Shown: positions 17,994 to 27,875 of the stretch, piece by piece
How positions within the stretch are numbered: position 1 is the first letter of the stretch
Layout: the number at the start of each line of letters is the position of its first letter
Assembly (NCBI GenBank): GCA_963922595.1
Contig: CAWUIM010000001.1
Coordinates: 72,634-136,633 of the forward strand
DNA from: JAJFFW01 sp963922595
GTDB taxonomy: Bacteria > Pseudomonadota > Alphaproteobacteria > Caulobacterales > Parvularculaceae
DNA: 64,000 nucleotides
Direction: 5' to 3'
The notes under the pieces: model-generated
What the model saw: the letters and a program-made list of their open reading frames with translations, nothing else
What the model was told of the DNA's origin: nothing
Databases searched by the model: none
Translations under genes and position numbers: made by a program

Positions 17994-18315
17994 TTTGCTA
18001 ACGAAAAATCTTACCAAAATCAGTAACGCCTGCGTTCTGACAAAGCAAGAAAAAGTAGCTAAAACGTCGCGGCGACTGCGTTCGCTGAAAAAAGAAAAAG
18101 AGAGTGTGAAGGCTGCGCTTATCGAGGCTGAGCGCTTCGCGGCGTGCAACGATGTTTCGATAGACACCGTACGGATTTTCGTAGAAGTAAACCTCAAAAA
18201 ACTTGAACTTCTTGAGCACTCAATAGCCGCAGTGGCACAAACCATGAGAGTTGAAATTGCCGAGTTAGAAAAAGCAATTCGAAAAGATCTCATTCTTAAA
18301 GAACTGGAAACATAA
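17977..18315 (+). CDS. small coiled-coil protein at the end of the flhB unit (FliJ-like?)
   Basis: A 112-aa, Lys/Glu-rich, fully helical protein without a signal or membrane segment (RRLRSLKKEKESVKAALIEA, LELLEHSIAAVAQTMRVEIA). It overlaps flhB by 17 nt, which argues for co-translation. Size and coiled-coil character resemble the FliJ export chaperone or the MotE-type helpers, but no diagnostic motif is visible. The function is inference. Confidence 0.55.
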   Translation: MARNNNLLTKNLTKISNACVLTKQEKVAKTSRRLRSLKKEKESVKAALIEAERFAACNDVSIDTVRIFVEVNLKKLELLEHSIAAVAQTMRVEIAELEKAIRKDLILKELET

Positions 18316-18459
18316 TGAATTCAGCGGAATCCGCCTTGTTCCACGAGCTCGATTGATAGGATTTTTAACAACCAGCATTTCCGCTTGAAATCGGGTGACA
18401 AGCAATAGCACACGCCACATCAAACGTCAGATTGTCAAAACATGCGCAATGAAGGATCG

Positions 18460-20085
18460 TCACCAATAGACAGCGTAGATCATTGCGAGCAATATCATCA
18501 CTAATACAGCCAGCACATTGAAGAGCGGCGTGGTTCGAAATCCGATATCGCCGAGTTCGACAGGGCGGTTTTCCGCACTCTGCGGGGTAATCAGCGAAAC
18601 GCCAAATCCCGCGACGAGGCAAGCAAGAAATACGATCCAGATTCTGATCACGAAAGGCATGTCAGGCGCACCGAACTTTAGGGCGATGTTGAACGCCACC
18701 GAGCCCAAGAGTACAGCGAAAGCGCCGAGAGTCGTCGCGCGGCTCCAGAAGAAACCCAATAGAAAAATGGCGACGACGCCGGGCGCGATAAAGCCGGTAT
18801 ATTCCTGAACTGTTTGAAAACCGCTTTCAAAGCCCCCGATAAAAGGGCGCGCTAAAACGAGCGCAATCGCCATCGCCGTAAATGCCGCCAGGCGCCCAAC
18901 ACCCACATAATGCTGCTCATTTTTTTCTTTCGCCACGGAACGATAGACATCCATGGTGAAAATGGTCGAGATTGAATTCATCATGGAAGCAAGCGACGAG
19001 ACGATTGCGGCGATTAGCGCTGCGAACACGAGACCGCGCAATCCGGACGGCGCCAACGACATTAACTCGCCATAGGTCCGGTCGGGTTTTCCGCAGGTCG
19101 CAGGGTCGGAGGGATTTGAACAAACGGACGGATCGAGGACGCTGGCGTCAAGCTGACCCTGTTGAGCCAGTATCACAGCCGCGATGCCTGGCACCACAAC
19201 GATGACCGGTATGAGCAATTTCAGGAACGCCGCGAAAGCGAGACCTTTCTGAGCCTCTTGCAGACTTTCAGCGGCGAGCGCGCGTTGGATGATGTACTGA
19301 TTAAATCCCCAGTAAGAAAAATGCAGCACCCATAGACCGCCGAGCAGCGTCCAGATTCCCGGGAGATTGCCATAGGCGGGGTGGTCGGGTGACAAAATCA
19401 TCTTGAAATGACCCGGCAACTCTTCGGAGATACGATTGAAACCGCCGAGCGCGCCAGCGTCGCCGCCGAGGAGATCCAGTGCGATCCATGTGATGGCTGC
19501 GCCGCCAATAATTAGAATAACGACCTGAATAATGTCGGTCAGGGCGACCGCCTTAAGTCCGCCGTAGAGCGAATAGAGGACCGCAAAAGCGGCGAGCCCC
19601 GCCATGGATGGAAATACGCCGAGCCCGGTCACCGAACTTACAGCGAGCCCGCCAAGCCACAAAACGGTCGTCAGATTAACCGCCGTATAAAGCGTAATCC
19701 AGTAGACGGACATGAGCGTCTTTACGCCGCCGCCATACCGCTGATCAAGAAATTGCGGCATCGTGTAAATACCGCGCTTCAGGAAAATCGGCAGAAAGAA
19801 TTTCGCGACGATGATCAAAACGATGGCCGCCTGCCATTCATAGGCGGCGATTGCGAGACCGACAGCGAACCCCTGCCCTGACTGGCCAATAATTTGCTCG
19901 GCGGAAATGTTGGCGGCAATAAGCGAGGCGCCGATGGCCCACCAAGGGAGCGCTTTGCCGGCGAGAAAATAGTCCTCGGTGTCCTTTTTATAGCCGCTTT
20001 TTTCTCGCGACACTAACACCGCAATGGTCAGTAACGCGATCGCGTAGCCGGCAAGTATCGCCAAATCGAGGGTTTCAAGTCTCAT
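18460..20085 (-). CDS. sodium:solute symporter (SSS family, SGLT-like)
   Basis: A 541-aa inner-membrane Na+-coupled transporter with about 14 predicted helices. Typical motifs are DYFLAGKALPWWAIGASLIA with AANISAEQIIGQSGQGFAVG near the N-terminus, and ALIAAIVSSLASMMNSISTI in the core. It most resembles the sugar/SGLT branch, but the substrate cannot be read from sequence alone. It stands alone, downstream of the autotransporter gene on the same strand with a 160-nt gap containing a GC palindrome at 20121-20132. Confidence 0.85.
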   Translation of the reverse strand: MRLETLDLAILAGYAIALLTIAVLVSREKSGYKKDTEDYFLAGKALPWWAIGASLIAANISAEQIIGQSGQGFAVGLAIAAYEWQAAIVLIIVAKFFLPIFLKRGIYTMPQFLDQRYGGGVKTLMSVYWITLYTAVNLTTVLWLGGLAVSSVTGLGVFPSMAGLAAFAVLYSLYGGLKAVALTDIIQVVILIIGGAAITWIALDLLGGDAGALGGFNRISEELPGHFKMILSPDHPAYGNLPGIWTLLGGLWVLHFSYWGFNQYIIQRALAAESLQEAQKGLAFAAFLKLLIPVIVVVPGIAAVILAQQGQLDASVLDPSVCSNPSDPATCGKPDRTYGELMSLAPSGLRGLVFAALIAAIVSSLASMMNSISTIFTMDVYRSVAKEKNEQHYVGVGRLAAFTAMAIALVLARPFIGGFESGFQTVQEYTGFIAPGVVAIFLLGFFWSRATTLGAFAVLLGSVAFNIALKFGAPDMPFVIRIWIVFLACLVAGFGVSLITPQSAENRPVELGDIGFRTTPLFNVLAVLVMILLAMIYAVYW

Positions 20086-20248
20086 CGCCCGGCCCTTCCC
20101 GTCCCAGGATAATTATCGTGCGCCCGCGGGCGACACGAGTGGGAACCGGTCGCTGAGCCATCGGAAATTAATTGTTATCTTGTGTGGCCGGGAATGTGAA
20201 TGCCCTGTCAGACCAGCGGGGCCGAGGCTAGACGATAATTTTGTATCG

Positions 20249-23200
20249 TTAAAAACGACGCGAAACGCCGAGCCGAGCGCCGTAGGTGTTAAGATCGCCG
20301 GCCTCGCCGAACAAGCTCACGCCAAACTCAAAATCAGACCGGTGCCTGTAGATGAGATTCGCGTCGAGTTCGATTTGCCGTTCGACCTCGCGGCCGAAGG
20401 TCTGGAATGTGCTCGCGCCAACCGGCGTTGATGCAAAGCGCGACGTAAAGGCGTTTTGCGTGTCGCCGAAATAATGAACGCCTGCGACGCGCGCCTGAAG
20501 CGCGATATTGTCCCGCCACTGGTGTTCATAGGTGACGCCGACGCTTGTGCTGGCGCGCGTTTGATTGAGCTCTTCCACCACCAGCGCCGCTGCGCTTGAG
20601 CCGCCGATCAATACAGCATCCTGGTGGATCGCACTCAGCCCGATTTCGGCGTAAGGCGACACCGGCCATTCCTGAGCGCCGTATCCGTCAATCGTAAGGC
20701 GCGCAGCAACATCAACGCTCAAGATGTCGACCGCGCCGTCCTGCGCGACAGATAACGCAACGCCGGAGGCTGGTCGGTTCAACACGAAGCTGGTCTCGCC
20801 GCCCGCATAACCAACCGCTACGTCGAAGTAGCCGTTGACTTCGCGGGCGCCGCCGCCAATTTCTGCATGCAGACTGCCGCCGATCCGAAACAGTTTCGCA
20901 TCCACGTCATTGCTCAATACGCCGTCTGTTTCGCCATTATACTCACCATACCCGCCAGCGATCCCAAGCGTTACAGGTCCGGCGCCGACACCCGATAGAC
21001 CAGCGATGAATTCAAAACCGGTTCCGTCGAATCCAAGGTTTTCGGCACGCTCTCCCTGGCTAACGCCGCTCGCCTGCAGCACGCCCCAAACATTCACGCC
21101 GCTTGCATCGGAAGCGCTTCCTGTCGCATTGCCAATCACAAGGTCCAGAAAATTATTTTGGGATGTTGTGAGGAATTTTAGCCCTACGTCGAGGCTTTCA
21201 GGATGGAGCTGGTCGAGCGCGGCCGCAATTTCCGTTTCTGTGTCCAGCGTCCCGATCGCGAACGCCACAGCGGCGAGTTCCGGATCAATCGACGGGTCCG
21301 AGAACAACGCGAACAGATTATCTCCAGCATTTCTCTGATTAACCGAAAGCGATTCGACCGTATCGAGAGAGTTCAACGTAATGTTTAGGAGAATATCTGC
21401 ATTCGCCGTATCGAACTCGATGTCCTGTGAAATCAGAAGCCCCGAGACCATGTCGAACGCGCCGTTCAAACCGCCAGCCCCATCAATGATCGTTATTGAC
21501 GTGGTCCCTGGCGCCAAACCTGTGATGGATGTGAAATTCAGCGCGCCGTCTAAATTAACGTCGCCGGAAACAATTAGCGTATTACTTTCAGCGCCAGCGA
21601 TACTGATATTGATGACGCCGGTTTGATCCTGAGTGAAGTCGCCGTTGATAAAAAGATCGCTAGTAACGTCACCGAAAACAATTTCGCCGGCGTTTACGAA
21701 TGGCCCCGTCGACAAAGAATCAGTCACCGCCAATACGCCGCCTGACTGATTATTGAATACGCCGTCAATTACGCCAGAGGCATTGACCGTTCCGCTATTT
21801 GAGAATTGCGCTTCGACGAGACCTGCGCTTACAAACGTGGCTCCGGCATTGTTAACAATCGTGTCAGCCGAGAGTGTGGCGCCCGCGCCAACCTGAACGC
21901 CAACTGACGTAGCGGCGTTATTGGTCAACGTCGAAATTCCCGAGAAGGCGCCGCCTGAAACGATAAGTTGCGCGCCATCGTCATTCGTAAAGGCGCTGTC
22001 CGCAATTGCTTGACCACCCACAATGTCGAAGACGCCAGTCGATTGGTTCGTGATGGCGCCGGAAAACGAGAGGTCGCCATCCGTAAGGGCGATCAAGCCG
22101 TCATTGACGATCCCGTTGGGACCCGACGAGGAAAGCGACGCCACGCCGCCTGGACCATCGAATCGAATTTCGCCGCCCGCCAAATTGTTAATGTCCCCGG
22201 CATCAATAATCGCCCCGCCGGACCCAACGTTAATGAGCGCAGCGTTATTTATGGTGCCCGATGTCCCATTGAGGGTCGCATTATCGCCGACATTTATGTC
22301 GCCGCCGCCCTGATTGTTGATGACACCCGCAGAGAGCGTTGCGCCCGACGCAATATCCACAAGGCTATTGTTATTCAGTATAGATATGGCCTCATCGCCA
22401 TTAATATCGAAAAGGCCGCCAGCTACATTGACAGCAGTGTTAGCATCAAGACCGCCGCCGTCAGTTCGCAAGACTCCGTTAGCAACGTCTACACTCAACG
22501 ATGACAGCGAACCGCCGCCGACGAGATCGAGCGTGCCCTCGTGAACAATTGTGGCGCCGTTGAATTCCGCGACACTATCAACCGTTAAGACACCCGCGCC
22601 ATCTTTCGTCAAAACTTCAAAATCAGAAATACCGCCCGCGAGCAAAGTTGTATCGCCCGGCCCCATATAGTTTAGTTCATCGACGCCCGCCCCACCATCA
22701 ATAGAGAATGGCGCGGTCGCCACAATATTGTCGATACTAACGGTATCGTCGCCGTCATTACCATTTATCGACGCGCCAGCGCCGAATTGCGAACCATTGG
22801 TCAGGATGATCGAGTCATCGCCTTCGCCGCCGCTCACCTGCGAAACACCGAGCCCAAGGCCAACAGAGGAATTATCAATTACGATTGTATCAGCGCCGAC
22901 CGACCCAGAGACGGACCCCGTTCCGCCGACCGTCGCACCAAGTTCGCTATTGACGAATTCTAATCGGTCGTCGCCATCACCTCCATCTACGAGCCCTACA
23001 GCGCCATCACCTAGAACGCTTTCCTCGACGGTAATCGTATCCGAACCGGCATCGCCCAGAATTTGAGCGCCGCTTCCGACGGCGGCTGAGCCGCCGGACG
23101 CGCCAATAACGCTGTTGTTGCTGGCCGTGATTTGATCATCGCCCATACCGCCAGCCACGACCGCAGAAAATTGACTTAACGTATTTGCGTTAAGAGTGAT

Positions 23201-26200
23201 CGTATCGTTTCCGGCGTCGCCAAGTATTTGCCCGCTTCCGGAACTGCCGAACCCAATGTAACTGTTGTTTACGGACAGAACATCAGCGTCATCGCCGCCG
23301 GAAACAAGCCCGTCGCCGAACCGACCAATCATGGCGCCGTCAAGCGTAATCGTATCCGATCCGGCGTCGCCGAAGACTTGCCCGCTCGCTCCGGCCAAAT
23401 TACCAACGATTGAGTTGTCAGTAACAACAATCGCGTCCGCCCCGATGCCGCCGGCGACGACCCCAGCCCCAGCGTCGCCAACATTACTGCGCTCGATTGC
23501 AATCGTGTCGTCGCCGCTATCTCCCAGAATCTGGCCATTGCCGCCAGCCAGCCCGCCGATACTGCTGCCATTGGAGACCATGACCATGTCATCATCAGCC
23601 CCCCCAGAGACGATCCCTGCACCGAGGTTTCCAACAATTGCACCATCGAGAATCAGCGTATCCGCACCGGCGTCGCCGAGCACTTGTCCGCTGGAACCGG
23701 CGAGTTCACCAATGACGCCGCCAGCGGCCACAGTAATCGTATCAAGACCTTCACCGCCCGACACCGTCGCCGAACCGCCAACGCCGATGGACCCTCCCGC
23801 GACGGAGATAAAATCATCCCCAAGATCGCCGAGGATTTGGCCAGCGCCGCCGGCATTCACGCCAATATCGCTGCCGTTCGCGAGCGTAATAGAATCGGCA
23901 CCGTCGGCGCCATTTACTTCGCCCGCCCCGCTAATGCCGACATCGCTACCGTCAAGCTGGATTGTGTCGTCGCCGATGCTGCCGAACACAAGGCCGGAGG
24001 CGCCGGCGTTCAGGCCAAGCGACGCGCCCGAAGTAAGCGATACTGAATCGTCGCCTGATCCGCTGTTGACCGTCGCTGCGCCCAAATCGCCGACGACGCC
24101 GCCATTTATTGTTATCGTATCTGCACCGCCGAGCCCCTGGACACGGCCCCGCGAGCCTGCGGCTGCGCCAATAATGGTGCCGGGATCAAAGATGAGGCTG
24201 TCCCCGCCGCTGCCGCCTCTCAGCTCGCCGTCATTGATGAGCGCCGTTTGAAATAAGTTGTTCGAGACGAAAACGCGGGCCCCATCAGCGATATTGGTCT
24301 GCGGCGTTGTCAGGACGCCGTCAATGTTCAGTGTGCCGCTATTGACGGTAACGGAATCCGAAAATGTCTGTGCGCCAGCGAGCGTCAACCGATCCGTACC
24401 GGAGACCTCAAGCCGCTCAATATTCAAAAAATCGCCCGGGTTGATTGTGTCATTGTTCCGGACCGTAAAGGCGAGCAGATCATTGTCGGCGCCGCCATCG
24501 ACAATGGAGCCGGCCGCGAAGGATACGCTGTCGTCAATCCTGATCGTATCGTTCCCAGCGCCGCCGAGGACTTCGCCCTGCGCGCCGACACTCGCGACTG
24601 TGTCCAAGATAATTAAATCGTCGCCGACGCCAGCGTCGACTGTCGCCGACCCTTGCCGGCCGACCGCACCAAATCCTGTGATCGTGATCGTATCGTTGCC
24701 AACGCCGCCTAGGACCTGGCCGCTGCTGCCGGCGTTGTGACCGATATTTGTGCCGTTATCGAGCGTGATTGAGTCATTTCCGTCACCGCCGGAAACGAGG
24801 CCGTCGCCGGAATTACCCACATGACTATTATCGGTAATAAGAATTGTGTCGTTTCCGAGATCGCCAAGAACCTGCCCGCTGCCGCCGGCGTTGCGCCCGA
24901 GAACGCTGCGTCCTGACACGGTGATGACGTCATTGTCGGCGCCGCCGTCAACGATCCCGGCGCCGGAAAAACCGATGGCGCTGCCGTCCACTGAAATTGC
25001 GTCGTCGCCCTGTCCTCCGAAGACGAAACCGGCGCCGCTGGCATCGACGCCGATGACGCTTCCATTTGTCAGGCTGATCGTGTCGCCATCAGCGCCGCCA
25101 TCGACGGTGGCCATGCCGAGATATCCGACATTGCTGTCATCAAGCGTAATGGTATCGGCCCCAGCGTCGCCCAATACCTGGCCCGTTGCGCCCGCATAAC
25201 GCCCCACATGGCTGTTGGCGGACAGCAGAATTTGATCGCCGTCATCGCCGCCGGAAACGGTCGCGGCGCCTGACCGGCCAACAAAGCTATTCTCGATACT
25301 GATCGTATCAGCGCCAATATCACCGAGGACTTGGCCATTTACGCCGGTGTTAAATCCAATGTGGCTGGCGTTCGATAACGCAATTGAATCATTATCAGCG
25401 CCGCCGCTAATCTCACCAGACCCGTTGCGACCGACGAAGCTATTTTGCGCCGTGATCGTATCATCCCCGGCGCCGCCGAGCACTTGGCCAGCGCTGCCGG
25501 CGTTTTGACCAAGATTGCTGGCGCTGAGGGCGATCGAATCATTGTCCCCGCCGCCATCAACAATGCCGGTTCCGTTATTGCCCACGTGACTGCCTGAAGC
25601 GAGCGTGATCGTGTCAGCGCCGAGGCCGCCGGTTACGGTCCCGGTAGCGCCGGCGTTTCGCGCGAGCAGACTGCCGCCCGAAAGATCGATCACATCATCA
25701 TCGCCGCCGCCATCGACAGAGCCGTTCCCGGAAAAGCCGACAATCGCACCGCTGAGAGAAATCGTGTCGGCGCCTGCGCCGCCAAAAACATCGCCCGTAG
25801 CGCCGCCGGCGTCACCGAGGCGCACACCGTTCGTGAGCGTAATTGAATCGCCTTCCGTGCCGCCGTCCACAATGCCAGACCCGAACGATCCGATTATGCT
25901 GTTATCGATGGTGATCGTGTCTGCGCCGGCGTCGCCGAGAATTTGTGCAGTTCCCGTGACTGATGCGCCAAGATTGCTGGCGCCGCTGACGGCGATAAGG
26001 TCAGCATCGCCGCCGCCGCTCACTGTCGCCGAGCCAGCATCGCCAATATTGACCCCGGCGATCGTAATGGTGTCCGCGCCTGCCCCGCCTAATACATGTC
26101 CGGTCGCACCGGCGTCCTGGCCAATATGGGCGCCGTTGCTTAACGCAATCGAATCCTCGCCCATGCCAGCATCGACTGTCGCGGCGCCCGCAAGACCGAT

Positions 26201-27178
26201 CACGCTGTTATCAATCGTAATCGTGTCGTCGCCGATTTCGCCAAGGACCTGACCAGTTCCAGCAGCGAGTTGGCCGAGATTGCTGCCATTACTAAGCGCG
26301 ATAACGTCATTGTCGGCGCCGCCGGAAACCGTCGCGGATCCAGCGCGGCCGACAAAACTACTGTCGGTCAATGTGATCGTATCGTCACCGCCGCCGCCTA
26401 GCACCTGGCCGGGGCCGCTGGCGTTAAAACCGATCGTGCTCCCCGTTAAGACGATCTCATCATTGTCTGCGCCGCCGTCAACGGTCGCGGCGCCATTGCG
26501 GCCAATTAAGCTGCCCGCGATCGAAATCGTATCAGCGCCGGCGTCGCCGAGAACTTGCCCGGTGCTCCCGGCATTGTGCCCAATATTTGTGGCGCCCGAA
26601 ATATCGATTGAGTCAAGCCCTGCGCCGCCGGAAACTACGCCGTCGCCATTATTCCCGACATGACTGCTCCCGGTAAGGACGATTGTGTCATCACCCAACC
26701 CACCAGAAACTTGACCGAACGCACCAGCGTTCCGACCGAGAATACTGCCGCTCGACAGAACGATGGAGTCATTGTCTGCGCCGCCGTCGACGGTCGCCGC
26801 CCCGGCGAAACCAATCGCCGTGCTGCTGATCGTAATGGTGTCGTTCCCTGCGAGGGCGTCGGAATTTACGCCGTCGAGATTGCCCCCGCATACAACATTG
26901 TCGTCGCCGCTGGTTAACGGCGCGCACTGCGCATAGGCGGGCCCATCAGATAAGGACACGGTAACGAAGATCGACGACCCAATAAGCGCCATGCGCCATT
27001 GCGGGATGGTCAGCGGCACGACCGAGATTGGCGCAATGACCGCGCGCTCGGACAGCAACGCGCCGCGCCTCTTGCGACGAAGGGCCTTCGCGCGGCGGCG
27101 CGCTTTGCGATTGTCAGCCAAAATCCCCACCCCAATATGCGCAAAAACCGCGCGGAACTCAGAACGCCAATTTCGCAA
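20249..27178 (-). CDS. giant repeat-rich autotransporter (type Va)
   Basis: A 2309-aa predicted surface protein. The first 84 residues look like an extended signal: an Arg/Lys-rich stretch, then a hydrophobic core ending in PAYAQ. The passenger has about 25 copies of a 52-residue unit, each with two acidic motifs of the GGADNDSI and GDAGADTITI type and two S-x-hG turns, in two blocks (about 26.9-24.5 kb and 24.2-22.7 kb). A PATR-like beta-helix region follows, then a C-terminal autotransporter barrel of about 290 residues ending in RLGVSRRF with terminal Phe. The acidic motifs resemble RTX calcium-binding turns. The start is uncertain: TTG 27178, GTG 27130 or TTG 27121; no ATG is suitable. 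Adhesion or biofilm use is inference. Confidence 0.88.
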   Translation of the reverse strand: MRNWRSEFRAVFAHIGVGILADNRKARRRAKALRRKRRGALLSERAVIAPISVVPLTIPQWRMALIGSSIFVTVSLSDGPAYAQCAPLTSGDDNVVCGGNLDGVNSDALAGNDTITISSTAIGFAGAATVDGGADNDSIVLSSGSILGRNAGAFGQVSGGLGDDTIVLTGSSHVGNNGDGVVSGGAGLDSIDISGATNIGHNAGSTGQVLGDAGADTISIAGSLIGRNGAATVDGGADNDEIVLTGSTIGFNASGPGQVLGGGGDDTITLTDSSFVGRAGSATVSGGADNDVIALSNGSNLGQLAAGTGQVLGEIGDDTITIDNSVIGLAGAATVDAGMGEDSIALSNGAHIGQDAGATGHVLGGAGADTITIAGVNIGDAGSATVSGGGDADLIAVSGASNLGASVTGTAQILGDAGADTITIDNSIIGSFGSGIVDGGTEGDSITLTNGVRLGDAGGATGDVFGGAGADTISLSGAIVGFSGNGSVDGGGDDDVIDLSGGSLLARNAGATGTVTGGLGADTITLASGSHVGNNGTGIVDGGGDNDSIALSASNLGQNAGSAGQVLGGAGDDTITAQNSFVGRNGSGEISGGADNDSIALSNASHIGFNTGVNGQVLGDIGADTISIENSFVGRSGAATVSGGDDGDQILLSANSHVGRYAGATGQVLGDAGADTITLDDSNVGYLGMATVDGGADGDTISLTNGSVIGVDASGAGFVFGGQGDDAISVDGSAIGFSGAGIVDGGADNDVITVSGRSVLGRNAGGSGQVLGDLGNDTILITDNSHVGNSGDGLVSGGDGNDSITLDNGTNIGHNAGSSGQVLGGVGNDTITITGFGAVGRQGSATVDAGVGDDLIILDTVASVGAQGEVLGGAGNDTIRIDDSVSFAAGSIVDGGADNDLLAFTVRNNDTINPGDFLNIERLEVSGTDRLTLAGAQTFSDSVTVNSGTLNIDGVLTTPQTNIADGARVFVSNNLFQTALINDGELRGGSGGDSLIFDPGTIIGAAAGSRGRVQGLGGADTITINGGVVGDLGAATVNSGSGDDSVSLTSGASLGLNAGASGLVFGSIGDDTIQLDGSDVGISGAGEVNGADGADSITLANGSDIGVNAGGAGQILGDLGDDFISVAGGSIGVGGSATVSGGEGLDTITVAAGGVIGELAGSSGQVLGDAGADTLILDGAIVGNLGAGIVSGGADDDMVMVSNGSSIGGLAGGNGQILGDSGDDTIAIERSNVGDAGAGVVAGGIGADAIVVTDNSIVGNLAGASGQVFGDAGSDTITLDGAMIGRFGDGLVSGGDDADVLSVNNSYIGFGSSGSGQILGDAGNDTITLNANTLSQFSAVVAGGMGDDQITASNNSVIGASGGSAAVGSGAQILGDAGSDTITVEESVLGDGAVGLVDGGDGDDRLEFVNSELGATVGGTGSVSGSVGADTIVIDNSSVGLGLGVSQVSGGEGDDSIILTNGSQFGAGASINGNDGDDTVSIDNIVATAPFSIDGGAGVDELNYMGPGDTTLLAGGISDFEVLTKDGAGVLTVDSVAEFNGATIVHEGTLDLVGGGSLSSLSVDVANGVLRTDGGGLDANTAVNVAGGLFDINGDEAISILNNNSLVDIASGATLSAGVINNQGGGDINVGDNATLNGTSGTINNAALINVGSGGAIIDAGDINNLAGGEIRFDGPGGVASLSSSGPNGIVNDGLIALTDGDLSFSGAITNQSTGVFDIVGGQAIADSAFTNDDGAQLIVSGGAFSGISTLTNNAATSVGVQVGAGATLSADTIVNNAGATFVSAGLVEAQFSNSGTVNASGVIDGVFNNQSGGVLAVTDSLSTGPFVNAGEIVFGDVTSDLFINGDFTQDQTGVINISIAGAESNTLIVSGDVNLDGALNFTSITGLAPGTTSITIIDGAGGLNGAFDMVSGLLISQDIEFDTANADILLNITLNSLDTVESLSVNQRNAGDNLFALFSDPSIDPELAAVAFAIGTLDTETEIAAALDQLHPESLDVGLKFLTTSQNNFLDLVIGNATGSASDASGVNVWGVLQASGVSQGERAENLGFDGTGFEFIAGLSGVGAGPVTLGIAGGYGEYNGETDGVLSNDVDAKLFRIGGSLHAEIGGGAREVNGYFDVAVGYAGGETSFVLNRPASGVALSVAQDGAVDILSVDVAARLTIDGYGAQEWPVSPYAEIGLSAIHQDAVLIGGSSAAALVVEELNQTRASTSVGVTYEHQWRDNIALQARVAGVHYFGDTQNAFTSRFASTPVGASTFQTFGREVERQIELDANLIYRHRSDFEFGVSLFGEAGDLNTYGARLGVSRRF
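22680..26920 (-). repeat. coding tandem repeats, about 52 codons each
   Basis: Two blocks of degenerate tandem repeats inside the autotransporter gene, with a period close to 156 bp: about 15 units at 24490-26920 and about 10 at 22680-24220. The spacer at about 24230-24490 encodes non-repeat beta-helix-like sequence. Units differ by many substitutions, so the repeats are old or diversified rather than freshly duplicated. Confidence 0.85.
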
Positions 27179-27338
27179 GAAATGCAGTAATCTTGCCGAA
27201 TTATGGTTACAAAATCATCGCGCCATGACAAGCGCGGACGGATGAAAACAGACCGGAATCGTTGGATAATTGCGTGTACAATGGCTCCGTAAAGACAAAC
27301 CACCTCTAAGGGTTGTATCAACGTCGGAGACAATCGCC

Positions 27339-27875
27339 ATGTCCAGAAATTCCCCGCTTGCGCTCTTACTATTGATTTCAATGGGATTCCTCCTCCCCTC
27401 GGGTGGAAAATCCCAGGCCCAGGAAACGCAGATCACACGCGGCGCATGGCTTGTGGGGTGCGGCGACGCCGCTTCAGGGAAATCAATTTGCCAGATGCAA
27501 CGAGATGTCCTGATTGAGGACAGTGAGGATCCGGTGATCCAGGTCCTGATCACGCGTGCGCCCGGCGCGTCTCAGGAATATTTGCGTTTCATTACGCCGC
27601 TCGGCGTCAGTCTGCGATCCGGGCTCTCGTACACCATCACGAGGAGGGGCGAGACCGGCGATCGGCGCCGTTTTGACTACCAGTCATGTCAGCCGAACGG
27701 ATGCTTCGCCGTGACCGATTTCGCGCCTGATGAAATCACGGCGTTTAAGAAGAGTCGAAAGATTAACGTCACCTATTTTTCGGGCGCCGAGCAGCCCGTT
27801 AATGTCAGCATTGACCTCAAAGGGTTCACCGCTGCACACAGACGATTTGAAAAAATGTCCAAAGCGCCGCGCTAG
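27339..27875 (+). CDS. invasion-associated locus B (IalB) family protein
   Basis: A 178-aa secreted protein of the IalB family, common in alphaproteobacteria. It has a signal peptide (hydrophobic run ending KSQAQ), then WLVGCGDAASGKSICQMQRD, the PLGVSLRSGLSYTI segment and the YQSCQPNGCFA cysteine pair. Four cysteines suggest two disulfides in the periplasm. The ATG at 27339 follows GGAGA; a longer frame from 27270 is unlikely. The name comes from Bartonella; here the role is unknown. It is divergent from the autotransporter. Confidence 0.85.
   Translation: MSRNSPLALLLLISMGFLLPSGGKSQAQETQITRGAWLVGCGDAASGKSICQMQRDVLIEDSEDPVIQVLITRAPGASQEYLRFITPLGVSLRSGLSYTITRRGETGDRRRFDYQSCQPNGCFAVTDFAPDEITAFKKSRKINVTYFSGAEQPVNVSIDLKGFTAAHRRFEKMSKAPR

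Noticed and set aside
20800..26700. Many long open frames on the plus strand opposite the autotransporter
   Set aside because: They mirror the GC-rich repeat codons, are Pro/Ser/Ala-rich, lack ribosome-binding sites and match no family.
22680..26920. Regular repeats that might suggest a CRISPR array or non-coding satellite
   Set aside because: The period is about 156 bp, units are degenerate, and the frame stays open as one protein, so they are coding repeats.
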